A stretch of 64,000 nt of DNA from Hyaloscypha bicolor E. Its lineage: Eukaryota > Ascomycota > Leotiomycetes > Helotiales > Hyaloscyphaceae. The notes under the pieces were generated by a model. That model worked only from the letters and a program-made list of their open reading frames with translations. It ran no database searches and was not told the origin of the DNA. Below, in pieces: positions 43,661 to 54,997 of the stretch (its first letter is position 1; each line of letters starts with the position of its first letter). The translations under genes were made by a program, and so were the position numbers. The DNA lies in contig NW_020194638.1 in the NCBI RefSeq assembly GCF_002865645.1, forward strand, positions 1,357,974-1,421,973. The letters are read 5' to 3'.

Positions 43661-45446
43661 ATGGATCTCGTCAGCACCCTCGCCGGCAAGATATGGGTGT
43701 CTGCTGGCTGTCTAGCAGCGTACATCGCCTCTATCGCAGTCTAAAGGTTGTACTTGAGCCCGCTCGCTATATTTCCCGGGCCTAGAATTGCAGGTGCCGG
43801 TTCTTCTGATGTTATTTCAAATGAATTGCATTGTTAATCTTCCTTCCAGCTATCACTTTGCTGTATCAATTCTATTTCGATGTCATCCGAGGGGAAGAAT
43901 GTGTTTGGAAGGTTGAGGAGAAGCATAAAAAATATGGCAAGATGGTCCGGGTAGTACGGCATTCAAGAGGTTGGATCGTTAAGTCCAATTATGAGAGGTA
44001 TTGCACATCAATGGCCCTGAGTGCCTGGACCATGTATTCGGCACAGCAGGAAAGAGACGTGATAAATACAAGCTCACGACAAATGGGCTTGAAGTTCGAG
44101 GGGCAGCAATTGGGACGGTTCCCCACGATCTCCGCCGAAGTCGGCGCGCTCCCATGAATCCCTACTTCTCGAAGCAAAGTATCCAACGTTTGAAGCCTAT
44201 TCTCCAGCGGACTTTGAAGAAAGTTTTGGGTCGCTTGGCACAGAATGCGGGGTCTGCTGGGCCCATTGGGATGCAGCTTTTACATGCTGCGACCACCACC
44301 GACATCACTTCCGATCATTGTTTTGGACAGAGTTGAAATAACCTTGACCGGGAGGATCTAAATGCGCCATATTTCGCTGGGTTTACAGAAGGGGCAAAAG
44401 TGTATCATCAACTGAGCATAATCTCCTGGTTTCATTCACTCATCAAGTCACTTCCGCTCAGTGTTGCGATGTTCCTGTTTCCAGTGATCAAGGGGGTAGC
44501 AAAGCAAATAATAGCCAGTACAGTTTACCCACCGAAAGTTTGGTTAATGCAAAGAAGGAACTATCAGCAGCGATTGAAGAAGTGAACGCGGCAACTGCAG
44601 AAAAGACAGAAGGGGAAATGGCACCGACCATCTTCCGTGGTCTCCTCAGCATTGCCAATCTTTCGGAATCAGAAACTACTCCTAGACCTGGTGATGAAAC
44701 TTGCATTCTGCTTTCAGCGGGAAGTGATACCACGGCCAACACTTCTGCGGCCATCACGTATTGCCTGCTCGCCGCTCCAGAGAGCTTGAAGAGACTGAAG
44801 GAAGAGTTGGAGACAGCATACTAGATCCTAAGACCACCATGCCTGAATTATCTCAAATCGAGGGTCTTCCATATCTGACAGCTATTATACAGGAAGGCCT
44901 TCGACTTTACCCAAGCGTGAGCTTTCGACAGGATCGAGTGACTCCCGATGAAGACCTCTTTTACCAGGATGCAAGAGTGGGAAAAAATATATTGTTCCGA
45001 AAGAGGTATGTCAGACACCAAGATTATGGTGATTGCTGACAGCAAAAGACCCAAATTAGCACGACAGCTCTGCTGTTGAGCAGGAACCAAGAGTTTTATC
45101 CATCGCCAATGACTTTCGATCCTAACAGATTTCTCAAGAATCCAAGACTTGACCGATATCGACTTAGCTTCTCACGAGGATCTCGAAGGTGTCTTGGTGT
45201 AAATTTTGTGTGGGCCGAAGTTTCATACGCTGATGAATGGTGTAGATAAATTTTACATATTCCGAGCTATACCTCATCCTTGCCTAGATTTTCAAGAAAT
45301 ACAATTTGTACGGTGGAAATGAAAAGCAAAGCAGTCCAAGTTTGGGGTTGTTTGAGGCCGACAGAGAGGATGTGGATATGATTTTCAATATCTTAATCCC
45401 TTTTCGGAAGCAAGGGAGTCTGGGAGTTAGACTAAGAGCTAGATGA
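43661..45446 (+). pseudogene. cytochrome P450 pseudogene
   Basis: Remains of a complete membrane-bound fungal P450. The N-terminal anchor MDLVSTLAGKIWVSAGCLAA is followed by a stop (TAA 43742-43744) where the family hinge RLYLSPLAIFPGPR begins. After an intron-like gap come LLYQFYFDVIRG and KYGKMVR, then frame changes to VLHINGPECLDHVFGTAGKR and FSKQSIQRLKPILQRTLKK. Stops and shifts follow around 44336 and 44586. The I-helix region reads LLSAGSDTTANTSAAITYCL, the ExxR helix EGLRLYP, and the heme loop FSRGSRRCLG (about 45170-45200). The tail GLFEADREDVDM ends at 45446. At least five frame changes or stops make it non-functional. Domain order is intact, so decay happened in place. RIP-type and indel lesions are mixed. 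Confidence 0.85.
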
Positions 45447-45905
45447 TGTACCAATTAGGGATTGTTTGTAAAGTGGCGGGAACATTGTGATTTGCGGAAA
45501 GCCGTTATTCCGGCAGTTCTAGGGACATTGAGCTTGCTACTTGAGGGGTTGCATGGAGTTGCTAGTTGCAAAGGGGAGAGTTCCAGTTGAATGTTCAGAC
45601 AGTCTCTTCAACTTTGAAACTTGATTGAATGTTCCTCCATACATTCAATTCAGGTTAGTGACTGACGTAATGTTGCAGATAGATGCAGGCCTGCAAAAGC
45701 GAAGCTGTTCCTCTCCCTGTGGGATTTAGTGTGGGAAGCTAGGTCGAATTTAAATCATGGAACATTGCTGCAGTAACAAATCGAAATCTAGTTCACAATG
45801 CAAACATCCTTGGGAACCACCCCGCTTAATCACCAGTCAGAATTGCAATGAAGTGATCGTGTACGAATTTCTTCTGCAAAATCACAAAAACCTGCCTGTT
45901 CTCAC
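45447..45905. other. intergenic, no gene recognised
   Basis: No gene between the dead P450 and the hAT-type element. It ends with the left copy of the target duplication GTTCTCAC (45898-45905). Confidence 0.5.
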
Positions 45906-46501
45906 CAGGCTCGGCAAAAATTCCTTAATTTCCGGTATCGATAGGTATCGATACCAGAATCGTAAGGTATCGATAGTATCGATAGTAGTATCGATTCCCC
46001 GAACCCAATTCCCCCCTTTAATTGCAATTAACTTTAGAACCACTTCTCTTATAAGAAAACTTTTGGTAGCGCAAATATTCTACTTGACTTAGGCTTTCTA
46101 TTTAGCTACTTATCTTATATTTTAGACCAAAACTTATCTCAATGCGGCTATTTTAAGTAAAAATGAGCTTTTGAGATTTTCGTGAGGCTCGCTTATATAT
46201 TTAGCGTCTTGATAAGAAATACGAATACGGGGCTTAATTCTCCGAATACGAGGGCTATTTTAAATTTAAGATATTATTAACTTTTATTAATAATAGTAAG
46301 TATTTCTTTTAATAGAAAGACTAGAAATCAAAGGAATTATATAATAATACATTATTATATAATTTAAATAATAAAAGAAAGAGTTAATTTTTGGGGTAAG
46401 AATCGATTCTGGTATCGATACTATCGATTCCTTGCGATACCTGAAAAATACCTCTACTATCGATACCGGTATCGATGCCTCAGGTATTTTTGCCGAGCCT
46501 G
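45906..46501. mobile_element. 596-bp hAT-type MITE with 8-bp target duplication
   Basis: The left end starts CAGGCTCGGCAAAAAT and the right end is its exact inverse (ATTTTTGCCGAGCCTG). GTTCTCAC flanks both sides (45898-45905 and 46502-46509), an exact 8-bp target-site duplication as made by hAT transposases, whose ends commonly begin with CAG. Subterminal regions of about 100 bp on each side are packed with copies of GTATCGATA in both orientations, likely transposase-binding repeats. The 370-bp centre is AT-rich with no coding frame, so the element is non-autonomous. The perfect duplication suggests a relatively recent insertion compared with the eroded islands. Confidence 0.92.
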
Positions 46502-46509
46502 GTTCTCAC

Positions 46510-47389
46510 CAGTTCGATAACTTCATCGTCTTTCATTATCACTTCTAGACAAATATCAGCTCTCAGTCACCAAAGCGAACCTCCCATTCGTCGCCTCACA
46601 GATATCACCCACCTGCTCATTAGCATCATTCTCGACACAGCTTGCAGACTTCGTTTAACGAACCTCCAGTGGAAAAAAACCAGAATCTGACTTCTCGGTA
46701 GGTATTCAAAAATGGTTAGGAAATCAAAAGCGAAGAAGGCATCAAGGAGGCACAAATATCGAAGTCAATGTTAGGACTCTAATAAATATAGATTGAGCCG
46801 CAAAGGCCAAAGGGACACGTCCTGAACGCCACCTTTTATCAACCTATTACCCATCAAGATCCGATTCATGATCTTCGATAGGTTAATTGACTCGAAAGTC
46901 CAAATTCCTTCAATTTTATGGCTGAAAATCGTTTTTGAGCCATCCACGAAAAACTTGGCCAAAGTCTTCCCACGCGAGCAAGCAGGCGAATCATAGGAAG
47001 GAGTAGATAGGCTGGGAGGAGGAGCGGGCCTAAAAACAATGTCATGGTTTTTAGCCTTATTCCTGGGATTCTGTTAGTACGAGAGGGCATACTTTGAGGG
47101 GAAACCTATTCTGGGACCAAACATTTCGAGAGCACTACCAGTCCGAATGATAATGAGAGATCATGTATATAATTACCTGTAGAGCAGCCAAATTTATTTT
47201 ACTCACTAAATGTCACATTCATCCTTCAAGTGTTCATTAATCATAATCACAAGTTCTTGCGAATCACACGCCATTCACAGCCAGGCCACTATCTGACTGT
47301 TCGCGAACAGGCTCCTCGAGCCTTTCAAAATCAAACTCGAAAAGCCTCCCAACTTCACGCACACAAGAGTTGATAACTCAAATTTCAAG
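46510..47389. other. intergenic, no gene recognised
   Basis: Nothing supported; short frames on both strands. The last 150 bp is the probable promoter of the F-box-like gene. Confidence 0.45.
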
Positions 47390-48172
47390 ATGGCAAAAGC
47401 ATCAAACGTAGTTGGTGAAGCCCAAATCCCTTGCCACACATCGACATCCTTCCTCCTCACTCGTATACCGCCTGAAGTACGATACGATATCTTCGACCGG
47501 CTCCTCAACTCACACCACATAATCCTTATCACACCGAACAGCAAGCAACGAGGAGTTCTCAAGCCATTAGTCCAAGTCTGCAAGCAGCTGCGAGACGATA
47601 TGCAGAAATGGCTCATGGGAAAGAAGGAATCGGCCATTATCATCAGCCCTACGTTTGGCGTCTTTAAAAACGAAGTTACCACTTTCAAGATGTGTTGGGT
47701 AGACGAATTCTCACTTCTTTTTCAAAAGGGTTTATATGTTCGCAAGGATGGCTCTTGTACTCTCCAACGGTGCTATATCCCAAGGCATCCAGCACGTGAT
47801 CTAGAGAGGCTCGAGATGTGGCAACGGGCAATGGATTTGGAAGGCACTAACCGCCGGTCAAGAATCAACTCAGTGCTGCAATATCAACCCCAATTTAAGG
47901 GATATATAACGAGTCTTGATGATAGAAAGCTCTTGGGCTGGCAAATCGAAGACTGGTGTGTTCTTGATCCGAAGGAGCACGAGTTTCTACCAATGGTACT
48001 GGGCAGGCCGTTGAAACAGTTCGTGTGGTCGAATGATTTTGAGGCACATGCTGAGTATCAGGAGTACACGAGGCAGCATCCCAGGGAGGACGTGATGTTG
48101 AGGAGGGTGGAGTGTGGACCTGCGTTTGAGTTTAAGTTTGATGGAGATTTTGATCTGATTGAGGTGGGTTAA
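47390..48172 (+). CDS. F-box-like / 2EXR-type fungal protein
   Basis: Single exon, 260 aa. The segment FLLTRIPPEVRYDIFDRLL at residues 21-39 is an F-box-like helix pair of the kind that opens many fungal proteins of the F-box/2EXR type. Next comes VQVCKQLRDDMQKWLMGKK, the helix that often follows it in that family (VC-xLR). The remainder is mixed and ends RRVECGPAFEFKFDGDFDLI. It might bind Skp1 as a substrate adaptor, but this subgroup is poorly understood. The start ATG is the first in the frame, after a run of upstream stops. No lesion seen. Confidence 0.7.
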   Translation: MAKASNVVGEAQIPCHTSTSFLLTRIPPEVRYDIFDRLLNSHHIILITPNSKQRGVLKPLVQVCKQLRDDMQKWLMGKKESAIIISPTFGVFKNEVTTFKMCWVDEFSLLFQKGLYVRKDGSCTLQRCYIPRHPARDLERLEMWQRAMDLEGTNRRSRINSVLQYQPQFKGYITSLDDRKLLGWQIEDWCVLDPKEHEFLPMVLGRPLKQFVWSNDFEAHAEYQEYTRQHPREDVMLRRVECGPAFEFKFDGDFDLIEVG

Positions 48173-48984
48173 ATACTTGGTAAAAGGAGAATTTTTGTCC
48201 AACTGTAATTCTTCAATAGAAGTTAATAGGAAATGCATCTGTTATGAAGATCAATCGAGGGATGGAGTAAGAACTGGGTTTGAAACTCAACCACGAAGTA
48301 ACGTGCCTAATCCCACTTTCGCCCTGACATTCTATTAAGTCCAATTTTGGAAGTATTCTGCAAACGATTGAATGCGATTTCTGGGCCTCCTTCTACTTGG
48401 AATAAGAAAGTAAGATTTGCTGGGACCGGGTGCAACGCGTCTCCGAGAACAGTCAGTGTGAGCTGCACCAACGAATTTCGATAGAAAAACCGTGTTTGCG
48501 GATGCCTATATAATAAAAACTGCGTACGGAGTCTTAGATGCGGAATAGGTAATTGGTAAGTTGAGAAATGACGAAGTATTTCATGTGAGATATATGCACG
48601 CTTGAGGCAAGCTGGAGGTTGAGGCGTGATGGAATTCCGTTAGGAAATGCTCAAGAACTCTGAACTCCTTGTGAGTGAACAATCACGAATCAAACAGCGA
48701 GCAATCAACAGGCATTGATTAAAAGCGCAGCTTTTTCTTAAGCTCCTACCCCCCCGCGCGACGTGTGGCACATGGGTTCCGTTTCTGTCACGTGTCAAGC
48801 AAAAGGCAAATCACGTGTAATTCGAGGTCCGTGCATTCCACATTGTGATCTTCCTCTCGTAACTTCAAGTTAAGCAGGCAAAGCAGAATCTGCAAGCATG
48901 TACCTATTTCCCATCTTGGTTGAAAACCTTCATATCCAGCAATACCCTTCAACGCCTACGCATTCAGTCAGGATTAAGCGGAGT
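48173..48984. other. intergenic between convergent genes
   Basis: No supported gene. A CACGTGT-containing stretch occurs near 48785-48815. Confidence 0.4.
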
Positions 48985-50020
48985 TTATACAGGAATCTGC
49001 TGCTCCGACTTTATTGACCCTGCCATCCATCCAGTTCCGTACATCGGTGCCGCTCCTCTCCTTCGACGCCTTCTAGCTGTCCAACATCCAACGCAGCATC
49101 CCAGGCAGGCCATCATCGGTCCACGGCCACTAAAAAGGGCAGATAACCAGGTGGGAACGATTGAGAGCGTTCGGAGCTCCCGATCCCTCCAATACTGCGA
49201 TCCTCTATGGTTGATCTCGAGGAACACCGTGTTTAGGACTATTAAAAATTGGTTGATGTCTGTTGGTATCTCTCTCTGGAACACCTCACGAAGTTTCTCA
49301 TGAGATTCGGAGTCTAGTTGTTGCATGGCTCTCTTGAAAGAGGTTTGAATACCGCGCTCTGCCAGGAGTATATCATTTGAGAGATTATCACCGTCGTCGT
49401 TTGAGTTGTTTGCCGCAGTGTTTGGTACATTTTGTAGTACTGAGACCGATGAAGTTACCGATCTTGTAATATCCTCAAGCTTAATGCGGGTTTCCTCGAA
49501 CCCTTTCGTTATTATTCGTTCTAAATCGTCAATTTTTCTGTGCACTCTCAGTAGGTCCTCAATGACGTCGGTCTTGCCTAACATACCTACAAAGTTTACT
49601 CATTTGCATCATACGACGCCTTGATCGAAATTCTTCGACCTCAGCCCTATCCTTTATAATACCAACTCTCCTGTCATCCCACTCCGACATCTTAAGAAGT
49701 GTGCTCTGTTTCAAAATCCAACATGTATGCGCAAATGTCTTTAAGTCCAGCAAGTACATTGGGAGCAAGAAATCCTCCCTTACAAAATCAGGTCCCCATC
49801 TCGAAGCGTCTAGCGCATCATCCTGCGAGTCGCCCGTTTCGCCAAGGGATCGCGCGCTTGCGAATACGATCTCCTTGATTTCGTCGTCAAGCTTGATCAA
49901 CCGGTGGACGCCTTGACTCAGTTGAATTACGCGGGCATAGATCCCGAGGAGGATGGCGACTGCGAATGTGAGGATGCCGATGACGCTGGCAGCGATGGAA
50001 AGGGGGCTATCTTGAGCCAT
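48985..50020 (-). CDS. N-terminally membrane-anchored protein of unknown function, two exons
   Basis: Exons in coding order: 50020-49587 and 49537-48985, with a 49-bp intron (GTATGT...CACAG); 328 aa. The start MAQDSPLSIAASVIGILTFA gives one N-terminal membrane helix (to about ARVIQL), the layout of many fungal proteins related to the N-terminal domain of STAND/NLR-like proteins. Next is a helical region with RSRRRMMQMSKLCRKIDDLE across the exon junction, a coiled-coil-like segment (ERIITKGFEETRIKLEDITR) and a Ser/Asn-rich linker. The C-tail is odd: ACLGCCVGCWTA followed by six Arg, then a Gly-rich end. The Cys cluster next to Arg could be palmitoylated (inference). No nucleotide-binding domain is present, so it is not a full NLR. 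Confidence 0.72.
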
Positions 50021-50489
50021 GGGATCCGCAATAAGAAGATGAAAGTGAAATACCTTATCAAGCTCTGTGGGCACATTTGAGATTTTGTAGGATTCTTTTC
50101 AGCCCCCAAAACAGCCAACGAATCAAGACGGAACCAACCGGCATCATTTTCAGCTAATGCCAACCCCCGCCACCCACACTCCAAATCCTATTTCCACCCT
50201 CTTGCAAGGGTTTCAACCCGAAAGCAAGCTTTTCTACTGTAGGTTTTACACCCGCGGCTCCTAGTTATTTGTAGAGGTTTCGGTATTTCTCAGAAGAAGA
50301 TATGGGTGCCGTGTTTCCGTAGGATTGGCAGGAGAAGCGAGGATGATGGTGCTCCAGGATGATGTTAGTGGGGCAAATCACGTGAATTATGGGTCTTTAG
50401 CTTTACGGTTTGATAATCTTGAATAAGCAAAATTTCGCCAAATCAGCAACCGGTCTTATGGTGTATGCATGCCCAATCAGTCCCATTTG
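50021..50489. other. intergenic upstream region
   Basis: Promoter side of the membrane-anchored protein gene. Nothing specific seen. Confidence 0.4.
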
Positions 50490-50600
50490 ACTATCACTAA
50501 CAATTAGAAGCTAGTGGTATGATTCTCGCTTAGGGTTTACTCTGAGTTAATTTGCGAGAGGCCCCGCGTTCGAATGTTAGTTCTGCTTCCTCGAAATTTG
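50490..50600 (+). repeat. degenerate tRNA-Pro(AGG)-like sequence with intron, possible SINE head
   Basis: The D-loop and anticodon arm match eukaryotic tRNA-Pro: CTAGTGGTATGATTCTCGC, then loop TTAGGG, then after a 17-nt insert (TTTACTCTGAGTTAATT) at the normal intron position, TGCGAGAGG, which pairs CTCGC with GCGAG. A box-B-like GCGTTCGAAT follows. However, the T stem does not pair and no acceptor stem can be formed, so it is not a working tRNA. It sits at the edge of an AT-rich patch, as the head of an old tRNA-derived SINE might. Confidence 0.55.
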
Positions 50601-52015
50601 TACCCAAAAACTAACAAAATATTAGCGCGGTAAGACCCAGATGTTACAATACATTTTTTTTTGGCTTTCGCTCCTTATGCCATAGTTAGTAAGGGCATAA
50701 TTTTTTAATAGTAGAGACTTGCGACCCCATGAGGACCTTATAGTCCCTTTTTATACTAATAAATACTCTATTATCTCTCTTGTTCGGGTTTTAAATATCT
50801 AATAATATTTATTATATAACAAATACCTTCTTAAATATAACTAATTTCTCTAGGGCCCCAAGCCGAATATTAGTACTTTCTCCTTAAATTCGCGCTTAAA
50901 GATTTATAAAATATTAGTATAATATTTAATGTCAGCCCTCTCTACGTCTCTATTATCTAGTGTAGTAGCACGAGGAGCAATTACTAATCTCTAGCTTCTC
51001 TAGGCTGGGCTTTCAGTCTTCAAGTATAGCTGAAATCAAACAGTGAGTCTTGATCTTTGTCCTAGCACTTCCCAGCACTTGGTCGACAATATTCGCTGTC
51101 CACACGACATGCTGACATTCAAGCCAGCCCCTGTTCGAATTCATGCTCGAAAAGTCCTTCATTATACGGCACCCGCAGTGTGACTAACGCAAAGCTCGAC
51201 ACCTGAGCCTACGCCCTGCAAAAGCTCTGGCCAAGAACACTTGCGGGGTTGCTGACAGCAGGCCAAGGATCATCGAGATGACACATGTCATGGTCAGGAG
51301 TGAGACGAACAAGAGTGACCAAAGTCTGGCGCGGAGTTTTGTTAATTGTGGGATATCCCAGAGAAACACGAATAATCGAAATCGAGGCTGTCGATTTCCA
51401 AAGTTTCAAACTTGTGGGAGATATTATGGATGAGCTGCGCATGATCTAATAGTTTACTTTGTCATGCTTCACAGTCCTCGTGTATTTGTGTTAATGGAAT
51501 TTTTGATTTGTCTCTTGCTAGGTGTATGCTTCCCGATATGTTCCAGCTCATATAAACCAGACGGCACATCCGAAGCAAAGACTTCGTGTTCACCGAGAGA
51601 CAAGCTGCATTTAGATCTCACGAACGTTTGAAAAGCTGAACTTATCCTTTTTTCGTTGGGCGCCGTTCTTCAGGACGAGGATGGGGTATCTTGAGCTCAG
51701 GAGAACTAGCCATCGTGCTAATTCTGGGAGCTCTAGGGCTTATCTCTACTAATACCAGGACCTTAATGGGCTAGGGGCACGGCGCGTATACGTGTGTTGT
51801 GGATATACTTTTTTAAGCGATTACAAGGGGCAAGAGAGGCACATGCCCACCTTTTGTGCGCGTGCCGGGGGCTAAAGAATAGCCGAAAAAGAAAGCCTTA
51901 CTTTACGATAAATTTGCAAAAATTAGCTTGCTAAGCGCGGGGGAAGGGGGCCAGAAGGGGATTAAATTTTCAATTTCATAAGCACTCTCTCTGGGCAGAC
52001 CCTAGAACGGGTGCT
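50600..52015. other. AT-rich, partly RIP-like intergenic region
   Basis: 50600-50960 is strongly AT-rich and eroded-looking, with TTATTA/TATTA words. 51000-52015 is of mixed composition without a supported gene; the short minus-strand frames around 51184-51442 have no features I trust. Confidence 0.5.
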
Positions 52016-52224
52016 TTATGCAATTAAAAGAGAGTCGAGATCAAAAATTACTCCTCTGGGCGTACAACCATGTTTTAGGAATGCTACTCGAGCAAAACAG
52101 GGGTGTTGCAGGGGTTGGCAGGGGCACACCGATTTTCTTTTCAACTTCTGACCTCTTTCCTGGCGATTCCCACCTAGCTTAGCGAAGAAGCCCGGCGCGA
52201 TTCTGAAGATCCGAGGCCGTCTCG

Positions 52225-54249
52225 TCACATCCCAGCCGTGTTTCCCAACTCTTTCCTCAGCTCAAGAAGCTCCGCTTCCAGCTTCTCAACAAGCGTCAAC
52301 AGAACCCACTCAGTCAGCGTCTCACTAACGTTCAGCGGATTCTTCCCATGAAGCCAGTCCAAAATCTGGCCGCCCTCCGTCCACTCCTCGAGACCAGTTC
52401 GTTGCAATCTCGGCGAACTCTTCTCTCCCCCATTGCCACGATCTCCATTATTGGCATTCTGATAACCTGATGATGGTTCCAAAACACCCATGAGATAGAA
52501 GATGTATTCCCAGTCGTCGAAAGTGTATTCATGCTGGGGGTTCTCTTGGTTTTTGATGTGGTCGATGGCTACGTGCTTGATTGCTTGGACTAGAAGGTGG
52601 TTTTTGTCATGGATGTTGTTGGGGAGTTGTTCAATTGGGACCAGGCCAGCTATAATTGCGCTGCATGAGTAACGAGAAAGCTCCTGAGGTGCAAGGGTAC
52701 GTACCAGAGAGATGCTTCCTAGTCTTCGGGGGCTGTGGGTGGAATTTCTGACTGTACCACTTTTTCAATCCTGTCAGGTAGGGTATCCCAACCGCTTCGG
52801 TGCCAGTGCTGATCAGCATTGTGAGCGTGGGTACAACTACCAGTGACCATAGAACGAAGAATGCCTTTCCAAGCATGCTTTTGAGGGTAACGTCTCCGTA
52901 TCCGATGGCCAGAAGTGAGACAAAAGTAAAGTAGACTGCATGGAAATAAGTCCACCTTTGATCCTTCTCCGCTCGATAAAACACAACCGCACCGACGAGC
53001 CACAGAAAAAGCGCGAAGAAGAACCACAGACTCATGGAATATAGGATTCGCTTCCTTGCGGCCCTCAATATGATGAACTTCATCGTGCTGAAATCTCGTC
53101 TTCTTGCTTCTCGCTCGTTGTGAGCGATTGTCTCTTTTGATCTGGGTACTGAATCGGATGGAGGGTCGTCAGGCTTGGCCTGGGTGCTTTCAGCTGATTG
53201 GTCTTTGTTTCGCTTTTGAACATGGTGCCTTCTTTCTTGATCCCGCAGACGAACTTCCCATGCTGACTTGCCCCGCTCGAAGACTACACTTGTAATGGCG
53301 TAGATGACGAGAAATAGTATGAAGATTCCAAACGTGGCATAGGGGAACAGTAGAGAGCGTCCAAGATGAGTCTCCGGCTTGAAATCTCCGAATCCGACGG
53401 TGAGAATAGTGACATCTGCCCAGAAAACTGCATCGAGATATCCCCATCCCTCGATTTGTGAGAATACGAGGGCGCCGAGCAGTAGATACGCCATGAATAG
53501 CATGGTCAGTAACTTCAGGCCGCGGTGGCCCTGCGAAAACTCCTTCCTGATTTGCTCTCTGGTCTGTTGACTGCGTCGTAGCATATGGGCAGTGTATACA
53601 ATGAATGCCGAGGTGACAGAATATAGGACTGCCGCCATGATGGCGAAATAGTATGCTTGTGTGAAGGTGCGTTTGAGAGGGGACCGTAGTGGGAGGGCAA
53701 CAGCAGTGGCAATCACCAACGCGATTAGAATGAAAGAAGCCAGGAATCCTCCCACTATGGTGATCCAAACGAGATTTAAACTGTTAAGGCCACGCTTCGT
53801 CAGAGAACTCGATCCATCACCCATGACTGGCAATATGGCGAGATTCGCCATCACTCCAAAGAAGATCGAGCAGGCGTTGATGCCGATAAGCCTAGGTCTT
53901 AGAGTCAGATAGCAGTCTGGATGAGCTACACTTTGAAAACACACCAAGCTGGATCATCAACATAATTCACAACATCGTTGACAACCTTGCAGCGCCATGG
54001 CTCCACCAAGGCACACACATTCAGGGCACTGGCGATTGTACCAAACGTGCCAGCAAATAGAGGGAAAGCGGTTACAGCAAACCATTCCTTTCTATCGATC
54101 ATCAATAAAATAGTATGAGACTCAGTCAAAGAAGCTTACCCCATAGCCTTCTCTGCCCTCTTCAACGGGTCCTCCGGGCCCTCCTTTGTTCTGCCTGTAG
54201 CCCACAATCGACCCCCGAGTTCACTGAAACTCGAACTTCGTGTTTCCAT
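52225..54249 (-). CDS. TOK1: TOK-type two-pore outward-rectifying potassium channel, four exons
   Basis: Plasma-membrane K+ channel with eight helices and two pore loops per chain. Exons in coding order: 54249-54140, 54091-53945, 53891-52705, 52649-52225, giving 622 aa, near the usual length. The N-terminal RAEKAMGKEWFAVTAFPLFA is assembled across the first intron; ALVEPWR follows helix 1. Selectivity filters: TVGFGD at 250-255 and AIGYGD at 414-419. A charged loop of about 60 residues lies between the pore repeats. The C-tail (VPIEQLPNNIHDKN to KELGNTAGM) is cytoplasmic and helical. Start: the first Met after an in-frame stop. All junction phases agree and no lesion is seen. In yeast this family carries K+ out on depolarisation and sets membrane potential. 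Confidence 0.95.
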
Positions 54250-54997
54250 ACTGGACTGTACACAGCATCAAAATTCATCAATAATTGCAACATAAGTGAG
54301 AGATATCAAAAGGAAATCTAATCCTGGTCTGCGTGCTGCATCTTTAAGTGATCGGTGAATCGCCGGCTCTTTCGGTGGCGGTTTCAATTGGTGGCATGAT
54401 CTTGAAAACCTCTCATCACCTTTGACGCCACGGTGGCTGAATGTGTGGAGTCGTGATTGATCACGATGCTGGATTGAAGCAAGTTATTTGCTTGACTGGA
54501 AGGAATGTAGGAGACCTGGGAACGCCGGTTTGAGTGCCGGATTTGATTTCACAATGTGTGGTCGTTTGGGATGAGCGGCCGTTCGCGACTTGACCGAGCT
54601 CTGGAAGCTTGTCAGGTACTCTAGACTCTCTGAGCAAACTTGAGCCAATGAAACAGTTGTCAGGTTGCATCATGGAGCCGGCGTGGCATTCTGCATCGTC
54701 TCAGTTGCCTGCCTTTTCATTCCATCACAGTAGGAAAGGAAGGTTTGTGGCTGGATATTCAGGGAGTCGCCAGTGCTGAAATGTACTCTTCAGGTCAGAT
54801 ATAGCGCACTTCTGAGAACAACAGACCCTGACGGGGCCATAAGATCAACCAACAACCACAGTTCAATGTATACACTAAATTTGAAAACGAAATAAATCCG
54901 AGGGGCCTGCTATGAATTCTAATCTTAGGATTCACATGAACACCGATCACCACCATTTTAACCAAACCCTAGCTTCGATGGTCGCTGAACCGCAGCA
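54250..54997. other. intergenic, no gene recognised
   Basis: Upstream of the K+ channel gene and downstream of the P450. Nothing supported. Confidence 0.45.
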
